Shown one piece after another: positions 1-4,607 of a stretch of DNA of 6,771 bases (the first letter of the stretch is position 1; every line of letters begins with the position of its first letter). The translations under genes were made by a program, and so were the position numbers. The notes under the pieces are model-generated. The model saw nothing but the letters and a program-made list of their open reading frames with translations. It had not been told where the DNA came from and made no database searches. Source of the stretch: JAPLGZ01 sp038225095. GTDB lineage: Bacteria; Chloroflexota; Anaerolineae; Caldilineales; Caldilineaceae. The stretch is from assembly GCA_038225095.1 (NCBI GenBank), contig JBBREZ010000385.1, forward strand, positions 1 to 6,771, read 5' to 3'.

Positions 1-347
1 CCTTTACCATTACGCAGGCTGTCCTAGCGCGTGGACAACAGCGCTATAACATTTTCTGCACGCCCTGTCACGGCTATGATGGGTATGGCAAAGGCATGAT
101 TGTGCAGCGTGGCTTTTCGCCGCCGCCTTCTTTCCATCAAGATAATTTACGTAATGCGCCGGTCGGCCATTTCTTTGACGTGATCAGCAATGGTTTTGGG
201 GCGATGTACAGTTATGGCGACCGGATCCCGCCTGCCGACCGTTGGGCGATCATTGCCTACATCCGGGCCTTGCAATTGAGCCAGAATGCGAAGGCGTCCG
301 ATGTACCGCCAGCGGCGCAACCGACGTTAGATGCGGCGCGTAAATAA
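1..347 (+). CDS. actE: Alternative complex III monohaem cytochrome c subunit ActE (5' end missing)
   Basis: The 3' part of a monohaem cytochrome c gene; the first complete codon begins at 3 and the stop is TAA at 345-347, giving 114 visible residues. The haem c site is FCTPCH, with Cys codons at 57-59 and 66-68 and His at 69-71. It is followed by GMIVQRGF, a proline-rich PPPSFH stretch, LRNAPVGHFFDVI, GAMYSYGDRIPP and DRWAIIAYIRALQLSQ. This run of motifs is characteristic of ActE, the small cytochrome subunit of the quinol:cytochrome c/HiPIP oxidoreductase ACIII. The Met in GAMYSY (codon 204-206) is a plausible sixth haem ligand (inference). The signal peptide or lipoprotein anchor expected of the family lies outside the window. 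ActE would pass electrons from the ActA/ActB side of ACIII towards the terminal oxidase. The C-terminal tail is Ala/Pro rich and looks natural, not truncated. In most ACIII clusters actF follows directly, but here a 479-bp repeat-filled gap intervenes. Confidence 0.93.
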   Translation, partial: FTITQAVLARGQQRYNIFCTPCHGYDGYGKGMIVQRGFSPPPSFHQDNLRNAPVGHFFDVISNGFGAMYSYGDRIPPADRWAIIAYIRALQLSQNAKASDVPPAAQPTLDAARK

Positions 348-383
348 TGATGCGTGACGAGTGATGAGTCAATGTCGTAAAGT

Positions 384-421
384 GTAAAATAGAAAATTGG
401 AGATTGAGAGATTAATCTCTC
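384..421 (+). repeat. AT-rich 'gattgagagatt' repeat with a 16-base palindrome (copy 1)
   Basis: The segment opens with GTAAAATAGAAAATT (384-398), followed by GGA and the 12-mer GATTGAGAGATT (402-413). Positions 406-421, GAGAGATTAATCTCTC, form a perfect 16-base palindrome. The same 12-mer occurs twice before coxB (3437-3448 and 3453-3464). The GTAAAATAGAA-ATT flank recurs there on the opposite strand (3498-3512) with a single A/G change. There is no T-run after the palindrome, so it does not look like an intrinsic terminator. It may be a dispersed genomic repeat. Confidence 0.7.
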
Positions 422-482
422 TTGCTTAGCTAGCTAACATTGAGTGAAGAGTAATAAGTGAGTCATGTTACGCAGTACTCGT

Positions 483-550
483 GTAGGATGGGGTTCGCCG
501 CAGAATGATGAGCGGTTACACGCACCGGTGAAGCGGCGAACCCATCCTAC
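483..550. repeat. REP-like long hairpin
   Basis: The left arm (483-501, GTAGGATGGGGTTCGCCGC) is the reverse complement of the right arm (533-550, GCGGCGAACCCATCCTAC) apart from one extra G in the left arm. The loop is 31 bases (502-532). A transcript across it would fold into a strong GC-rich stem. Short palindromes starting GTAGG-TGGGTT are widespread in bacterial intergenic DNA and resemble REP elements mobilised by RAYT transposases; that link is inference, since no transposase is visible here. A stem of this size between actE and actF could stabilise the upstream mRNA or reduce read-through. It lacks a following T-run, so I do not call it a terminator. Confidence 0.8.
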
Positions 551-588
551 GCACACCCTGGTAAGTGAGATGACTTCACTCATCACTT

Positions 589-787
589 ATCTAGCGACCC
601 GACAGTTTGGAAATCGGGCCAGTTTCAGAGAGAAGACCAGGGCGAAAACCGGACAAAGTTATCGATTCTGATAGCAAACCAGTGGAAATTAACCTGATAG
701 GCCCTTGGTTTGCGCCGTTGAAACCGGTCTTTATCAGCGCTGTCTCTCTGAAATTCAGGCTAAAGGCAAACTGTCGGGTCGCTAGAT
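589..787. repeat. Inverted-repeat element with 21-bp perfect ends (MITE-like)
   Basis: The ends at 589-609 (ATCTAGCGACCCGACAG and on) and 767-787 are perfect 21-bp inverted repeats. Further matching blocks lie at equal distances from each end. TTTCAGAGAGA at 623-633 mirrors 743-753, and CCGG at 649-652 mirrors 724-727. Counting by hand from 590/786 inward, about 43 of 63 positions pair with no gaps. Nearer the centre, GCAAACCA (674-681) can pair with TGGTTTGC (706-713). The element has no coding capacity that I can recognise. Size and structure fit a non-autonomous transposable element (MITE) or a dispersed structured repeat. TCACTCATCA occurs outside both ends (576-585 and 794-803), but not directly abutting, so it is not a clean target-site duplication. 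Confidence 0.75.
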
Positions 788-826
788 CACTGATCACTCA
801 TCAGTAAAAGATTATAGGTTAGATTC

Positions 827-2020
827 ATGAACCAAACTGAGGCGTTAACAACCTTCATTGACCGCATCCAGCGCCGCGCTTTAATGGTCGGCGGGGCAGG
901 CGTTGTCCTGTGCATTTTGGGGGCGCTTTTGAATTTGCAACAGTTTTTCCAGTCCTATTTATTTGCCTGGCTCTATTGGCTGGGCCTGGGGCTTGGTGGG
1001 TTTGCCTGGGTGATGGTGCATCATCTGAGTGGCGGGCGCTGGGGAGTGATTACCCGGCGTGTGCACGAAGTTAGCGCCCTCGTGACTGTGCTGATGGCGC
1101 TGCTTTTTATCCCGCTCTGCTTTGGTTTGGCCCACTTATACCCCTGGGCACGACCGGCAGAAGTGGCGGCTGATCCGCTGCTGCAACATAAACAACCTTA
1201 CTTAAACGTTCCCTTCTTCTTAATTCGTGCGATGATCTTCTTCGTACTCTGGATTGGCATCGCCTTCTTGTTGGACCGCTGGTCGCGCAACTGGAACCGC
1301 ACCGGTTCGCTGGCTGTCGGGCACCGCCTGCGTCTGTTCAGCGGGCCGGCCTTGGTGGCGTATGCCTTTACGATGAGTTTTGCGGCAGTTGATTGGATCA
1401 TGTCGCTTGAGCCACACTGGTTTTCGACGGTGTTTGGCATGCTCATTGTCTCGCAACAAGTGCTCATTGCCTGGTGCCTTATGATTGTTGCGTTAACACA
1501 ACTGACCAAATGGGAGCCATTGGCTAACTTTGTCACCAACAAGGACTTTAACGATCTGGGCAATTTCTTAATGGCGGTGGTGCTCTTCTGGGCCTATCTA
1601 GCCTTTGTACAATTCTTGATCATGTGGGCCGGCAATCTACCCGATGAGGTCCTTTGGTATATCCACCGCGTGAATGGCGGCTGGCAGTGGTTGGCGATCT
1701 TTATCTTAATCGGCCACTTTGTTATCCCTTTCGCCTTGCTTTTATCGGCCCGCTTGAAACGCCGTCGTGAATGGCTGTCCAGGGTGGCACTGTGGCTGCT
1801 CGTGGTCGATCTGGTCTACGTTTATTGGTTGGTGATGCCCGCTTTCTATCCGAGCCACTTTCATTTACATTGGCTGGATATTGTCACCCCGATCACGATT
1901 GGCGGCCTCTGGTTCACGGTCTTCCTGTGGTGGTTGAAACGCCGAGCCTTATTGCCAGTGAATGACGCGGCGTTGAATCAACAAGTAAGTTCATTACAGG
2001 AGGCGCCTGGTCATGGCTGA
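827..2020 (+). CDS. actF: Alternative complex III integral membrane subunit ActF
   Basis: A 397-residue, very hydrophobic protein with about ten predicted transmembrane helices (roughly residues 19-39, 45-65, 85-105, 130-150, 170-190, 200-222, 245-268, 285-310, 320-340 and 350-372). Family-typical stretches are HHLSGGRWG after helix 2, DWIMSLEPHWFSTVFG near residue 190, and FNDLGNFLMAVVLFWAY followed by QFLIMWAGNLPDEV. These identify the NrfD-unlike membrane subunit ActF of quinol:cytochrome c oxidoreductase. It sits in the cytoplasmic membrane beside ActC and helps anchor the complex; its exact role in quinol chemistry or proton movement is not settled. The length is in the normal family range. 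The ATG at 827 has only a weak Shine-Dalgarno match (TAGG, 815-818) and lies 24 bases after a repeat copy, so insertion may have altered its leader. The 3' end overlaps the next gene by 8 bases. Confidence 0.93.
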   Translation: MNQTEALTTFIDRIQRRALMVGGAGVVLCILGALLNLQQFFQSYLFAWLYWLGLGLGGFAWVMVHHLSGGRWGVITRRVHEVSALVTVLMALLFIPLCFGLAHLYPWARPAEVAADPLLQHKQPYLNVPFFLIRAMIFFVLWIGIAFLLDRWSRNWNRTGSLAVGHRLRLFSGPALVAYAFTMSFAAVDWIMSLEPHWFSTVFGMLIVSQQVLIAWCLMIVALTQLTKWEPLANFVTNKDFNDLGNFLMAVVLFWAYLAFVQFLIMWAGNLPDEVLWYIHRVNGGWQWLAIFILIGHFVIPFALLLSARLKRRREWLSRVALWLLVVDLVYVYWLVMPAFYPSHFHLHWLDIVTPITIGGLWFTVFLWWLKRRALLPVNDAALNQQVSSLQEAPGHG

Positions 2021-2534
2021 AAGCAGCCCTGTTATCCCACAAAGTGATGCGCAAGTTGATAACGCGCTAACGAGCATTCCCGCCGAAAGTTTGAACCGCG
2101 GCTTTGAGGTGCGCCCGCTTAATATCCGGGCAGCGGTGCTTTTTATCGTGAGCATCTTCGTTGTCGCTGCCATTATTTTTTTAATTCTCTGGTGGACATT
2201 GTCGACGTGGCAGGGTCAAACTTTGGTGCCACGGGCCCAAATTCCGCCAGTGGTTGCCACCGTGGCGCCCGCACCTGGTGCGTTTCCGGTGGTGAATGCC
2301 GAAGCTAATTTACAAACCCTGCTCAATGCGGCGAATGCAAATCTGCACAGTTATGGCTGGGTGGATCAAAAGGCTGGCGTCGTGCGCATCCCGATTGATC
2401 GGGCCATGACGCTGCTGCTCCAGCGTGGCTTGCCAGCCCGCAAGGATCAACCGCCACGTTTCGGATTGGATGATGCACACAAGATGGAAGGTGCGGGTGG
2501 ACAGGAGCCAGGCAATGAGAATACAACGCGCTAA
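2013..2534 (+). CDS. One-helix membrane protein of unknown function, linked to ACIII/caa3 genes
   Basis: A 173-residue protein. The start ATG at 2013 lies within the end of actF (8-base overlap) and has an excellent AGGAGG site at 1998-2003, nine bases upstream. Residues 1-39 are polar. Residues 40-63 form one strong transmembrane helix ending in LWWTLSTWQ. An Ala/Pro-rich linker (about 72-98) leads to a conserved-looking block, LQTLLNAANANLHSYGWVDQ at 100-119 followed by AGVVRIPIDRAM and LLLQRGLPAR. The polar tail has no cysteines or haem motif. I recall similar 'YGWVD...GVVRIPI..AM' proteins of unknown function next to SCO and cytochrome oxidase genes in other bacteria. No catalytic residues are evident. 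Position and topology suggest an assembly factor or accessory subunit of ACIII or the oxidase (inference). It could correspond to an extra ACIII subunit such as ActG, but I cannot support that name. Confidence 0.85.
   Translation: MAESSPVIPQSDAQVDNALTSIPAESLNRGFEVRPLNIRAAVLFIVSIFVVAAIIFLILWWTLSTWQGQTLVPRAQIPPVVATVAPAPGAFPVVNAEANLQTLLNAANANLHSYGWVDQKAGVVRIPIDRAMTLLLQRGLPARKDQPPRFGLDDAHKMEGAGGQEPGNENTTR
2503..2507 (+). promoter_or_regulatory. Ribosome binding site that sets the SCO start
   Basis: AGGAG lies seven bases before the ATG at 2515. The reading frame is open further upstream to an ATG at 2425, but that start would put about 30 polar residues ahead of the signal/anchor segment and overlap the previous gene by 110 bases. 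The site therefore favours 2515. Confidence 0.8.
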
Positions 2535-3381
2535 CCCTGGACACGGTAAGTGGCGCAGTGCCTTAACAATCAGCCTACTGATGTTGCTAATCCTGATTGT
2601 GCTGACACCGTCTAAGCTGGCCTGGGCCCATGATCCGTCGCAACAGCCAGTGGATATTCTCAAGGCGATTGGCTTTGACCAACATTTAGATACTCAGGCA
2701 CCATTGACCGAGCAATTTGTGGATGAGCGCGGTCAGCGCGTGCAGCTAGGTGACTACTTGCATGGCAAACCGGTGATTTTGTTGCTTGGCTACTTTCAAT
2801 GTCCCAACCTATGTCCGTTAGAGCGTGAAGGCTTAGTGAATGCGCTCCAGAAACTAAATTTCACGGTGGGCAAAGATTTTGACGTGGTGATGATCAGCAT
2901 TGATCCAAAAGAGACGCCAGCAGTTGCAACGAGGGTTAAGCAGCAAAGTATCGACGCTTATGCACGCCCTGGAACAGAAGCTGGCTGGCATTTCCTCACC
3001 GGCGAACATGCAGCGATTGACCGTTTGGCAGATAAGATTGGTTTCCGCTATGTCTACGTCGCCGACCAAAAGGAATATGCCCACCCCAGCGGCCTTGTCA
3101 TTTTGACGCCCGCAGGGAAAATTGCCCGTTACTTGTTCGGCATCGAGTACGAACCGTTCGATCTGCGTTTAGGCTTGGTGGAAGCCGCCGCCGCTAAGAT
3201 CGGCTCGCCCGTCGATCAGTTTTTGCTCCTTTGTTTTCACTACAACCCGATGACGGGTAAATATAGTTTGTTCATCATGAACTTGCTGCGGCTGGTTGCG
3301 GTGGCGACGGTGTTGGGGATTGGGTTATGGGTGTGGGGAATGTTGCGCCGGCTGCCGGTGCAGCCGCCGCTAGTCAGTTAA
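2515..3381 (+). CDS. SCO1/SenC-family copper chaperone for cytochrome oxidase
   Basis: A 288-residue protein from the ATG at 2515. A basic N-terminus and hydrophobic segment (about 16-38, ending AWAH) act as signal or anchor. A thioredoxin-fold SCO domain follows. It contains the copper/redox motif CPNLC (Cys96 and Cys100, codons 2800-2802 and 2812-2814), the VVMISIDP strand near 124-131 and the distal ligand His190 in EYAHPSG. A second hydrophobic helix lies near the C-terminus (about 255-280). It would have its catalytic domain outside the cytoplasmic membrane and metallate or reduce the CuA site of CoxB, encoded just downstream. All three copper-binding residues are present. The C-terminal helix, preceded by CFHYNPMTGKYS, is absent from classical SCO1 but, as I recall, common in SCO proteins encoded beside ACIII genes. 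The gene overlaps the previous one by 20 bases, so coupled translation is likely. Confidence 0.93.
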   Translation: MRIQRANPGHGKWRSALTISLLMLLILIVLTPSKLAWAHDPSQQPVDILKAIGFDQHLDTQAPLTEQFVDERGQRVQLGDYLHGKPVILLLGYFQCPNLCPLEREGLVNALQKLNFTVGKDFDVVMISIDPKETPAVATRVKQQSIDAYARPGTEAGWHFLTGEHAAIDRLADKIGFRYVYVADQKEYAHPSGLVILTPAGKIARYLFGIEYEPFDLRLGLVEAAAAKIGSPVDQFLLLCFHYNPMTGKYSLFIMNLLRLVAVATVLGIGLWVWGMLRRLPVQPPLVS

Positions 3382-3436
3382 TCGTCATCAGGTAGCGGTG
3401 ATGACTGGTCACGCAATATGATTAAGGTAAGCAGGA

Positions 3437-3512
3437 GATTGAGAGATTAAGCGATTGAGAGATTGATCGTACTTAATCTCCCAATCTCTAATCGCCTAAT
3501 CTTCTATTTTAC
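3437..3512 (-). repeat. AT-rich 'gattgagagatt' repeat, inverted-repeat form (copy 2)
   Basis: GATTGAGAGATT occurs twice with a period of 16 (3437-3448 and 3453-3464). The left arm 3444-3465 is nearly complementary to the right arm 3482-3502, with one unpaired base and two mismatches or wobbles, across a 16-base loop, so the region can fold into a stem of about 20 bp. Read on the minus strand it begins GTAAAATAGAAGATT (3512 to 3498), matching the start of copy 1 at 384-398. It is therefore a relative of that repeat in opposite orientation. Confidence 0.7.
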
Positions 3513-3532
3513 GCTTAACTGAGTTTCTGCTT

Positions 3533-3538
3533 AAGGAG
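3533..3538 (+). promoter_or_regulatory. Ribosome binding site for the coxB GTG start
   Basis: AAGGAG lies six bases before GTG 3545. This strong site supports the non-ATG start of coxB. No in-frame ATG lies nearby that would leave the first transmembrane helix intact. Confidence 0.85.
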
Positions 3539-3544
3539 TAAACT

Positions 3545-4543
3545 GTGCAAGGTTTACCGTTCTTGCCCGACAGTGCATCGACCGTCTCTGGCCGAGTAGA
3601 CTCGCTCTTTCTGGTGTTGGTGTTGCTCGCCTTGTTGTTTGCCGTGCCGGTGGCTGGGCTTATCATCTATTTTGCCGTTAAATATCGGCGGGGGACAGAT
3701 GTTGACCGTACCAATGCCCCTAATGAGAATCTAAAGCTCGAAACAACCTGGATTGTGATTCCTTTGATCCTCTCGATGGGTATATTTAGCTGGGGAGCAC
3801 GGCTTTATTTTGACCTCTATACTGTTCCTAAAGATGGCATGGATATTTATGTCCTGGGCCGCCAGTGGATGTGGGAGTTCAAATATCCCACCGGCCAACG
3901 CGAGCTCAACGTATTGCATGTGCCCGTAGGGCGCAATGTACGCTTGACCATGATCTCTGAGGATGTCATCCATAGTTTTTATGTGCCTGCGTTTCGGGTG
4001 AAACACGATGTTTTGCCCGGGCGCTACACGGTAGCTTGGTTTCAGGCCACCAAGCCGGGCACCTATCATCTATTTTGCGCCGAATACTGTGGCACTGAAC
4101 ATTCCGGTATGATCGGCAGCGTGGTTGCGATGGACCTTAAAGATTATCAAACTTGGTTGGACCAGAATCGCACGGCCTCAGGCGGCGTGATTGCCGAAAA
4201 TACGTCATCGAGTACACAAGCGACGCCGCCCCAAACGATGGCCCAAGCGGGTGCCCTCACTTTTCAGCATCTGGGCTGTGCGGCGTGTCATCACCCGTCC
4301 GGCGATGGCGCTGGGCCGTCGCTAGTCGGGGTGTACGGCAAGCCCGTGCAACTCATTTATGGTCAAACGGTCTTGGCTGATACAAACTATATTCGCGATT
4401 CGATCATTGACCCAAACGCGCAGATTGCCGCCGGCGGGTATGATCCGATTATGCCAACCTACGCTGAACAGATCAGTGAAGACGATTTGGTGAAACTTGT
4501 GGAATATATCAAGTCGCTCGGCACCGAGACGCGGCCCCAATAG
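3545..4543 (+). CDS. coxB: Cytochrome c oxidase subunit II with fused cytochrome c domain (caa3 type)
   Basis: A 332-residue protein starting at GTG. Two transmembrane helices (about 20-44 and 69-90) are followed by the extracytoplasmic cupredoxin domain. The binuclear CuA ligands are all visible: His143, then Cys178, Glu180, Cys182, His186 and Met189 in CAEYCGTEHSGM. The aromatic QWMWEF patch (107-112), used for electron transfer into CuA, is intact. After a Ser/Thr/Gln linker (about 210-235) comes a class I cytochrome c domain with CAACH (Cys245, Cys248, His249) and a likely axial Met303 in IMPTY. The fused cytochrome makes this a caa3 oxidase that can take electrons from a membrane cytochrome or directly from ACIII. 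No N-terminal lipobox cysteine is seen. SCO, just upstream, probably services the CuA site, and coxA follows after 64 bases. Confidence 0.97.
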   Translation: MQGLPFLPDSASTVSGRVDSLFLVLVLLALLFAVPVAGLIIYFAVKYRRGTDVDRTNAPNENLKLETTWIVIPLILSMGIFSWGARLYFDLYTVPKDGMDIYVLGRQWMWEFKYPTGQRELNVLHVPVGRNVRLTMISEDVIHSFYVPAFRVKHDVLPGRYTVAWFQATKPGTYHLFCAEYCGTEHSGMIGSVVAMDLKDYQTWLDQNRTASGGVIAENTSSSTQATPPQTMAQAGALTFQHLGCAACHHPSGDGAGPSLVGVYGKPVQLIYGQTVLADTNYIRDSIIDPNAQIAAGGYDPIMPTYAEQISEDDLVKLVEYIKSLGTETRPQ

Positions 4544-4568
4544 TGACGCCAATCGTGACGCCCAATCG
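4544..4568 (+). repeat. Short tandem duplication after coxB
   Basis: TGACGCCAATCG (4544-4555) is followed at once by TGACGCCCAATCG (4556-4568), with one extra C. It starts directly after the coxB stop codon. Most likely it is a replication-slippage duplication. No function is evident. Confidence 0.7.
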
Positions 4569-4595
4569 TGATGGATGATAAGCATTCAGTTATAT

Positions 4596-4600
4596 GGAGA
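4596..4600 (+). promoter_or_regulatory. Ribosome binding site that sets the coxA start
   Basis: GGAGA lies seven bases before ATG 4608. An in-frame ATG at 4575 would add 11 residues but lacks a comparable site, so 4608 is preferred. Confidence 0.75.
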
Positions 4601-4607
4601 ATCGACC

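Larger units (their letters stand above)
348..826. other. Gene-free, repeat-rich gap between actE and actF
   Basis: No credible gene lies in these 479 bases. The open frames on both strands (for example 607-807 on + and 591-797 on -) lie on an inverted repeat and have no recognisable domain. From left to right the gap holds GAGTGATGAGT (359-369), an AT-rich repeat with a perfect 16-base palindrome (384-421), a REP-like hairpin (483-550) and a long inverted-repeat element (589-787). A second copy of TCACTCATCA (794-803) comes just before actF. No clear sigma-70 promoter and no hairpin followed by a T-run was found. ActE and ActF belong to one complex and their genes are usually adjacent, so this gap probably arose by successive repeat insertions (inference). 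Confidence 0.8.
3382..3544. other. SCO-coxB gap with hairpins
   Basis: 163 bases without a gene. Just after the SCO stop, GTCATCA (3384-3390) and TGATGAC (3399-3405) can form a 7-bp stem with an 8-base loop. No T-run follows, so terminator function is doubtful. The rest is mostly the AT-rich repeat at 3437-3512, then the coxB ribosome binding site. I could not identify a convincing -35/-10 pair, so whether coxB has its own promoter is open. Confidence 0.6.

Noticed and set aside
406..421. Intrinsic terminator after actE
   Set aside because: The palindrome is perfect but AT-rich, has no loop and is not followed by a T-run.
465..671. 68-residue open frame on the + strand
   Set aside because: It runs through the REP-like hairpin and into the inverted-repeat element; its composition reflects the repeats.
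591..807. Open frames on both strands (607-807 + and 591-797 -) as small genes
   Set aside because: They lie on the inverted-repeat element, overlap each other on opposite strands, have no recognisable motifs and no good ribosome binding site.
1198..1563. 121-residue open frame on the - strand inside actF
   Set aside because: Antisense shadow of the hydrophobic ActF coding frame, with no recognisable motifs.
2425..2514. Longer SCO N-terminus starting at ATG 2425
   Set aside because: It would add 30 polar residues ahead of the signal segment and overlap the previous gene by 110 bases; AGGAG at 2503-2507 supports 2515.
3384..3405. Intrinsic terminator after SCO
   Set aside because: A 7-bp stem is possible, but the downstream bases are mixed with no T-run.
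3437..3512. CRISPR array or iteron origin suggested by the repeated 12-mer
   Set aside because: Only two direct copies with a 4-base separation, no unique spacers of regular length, and the rest is an inverted repeat. No replication or cas gene is nearby.
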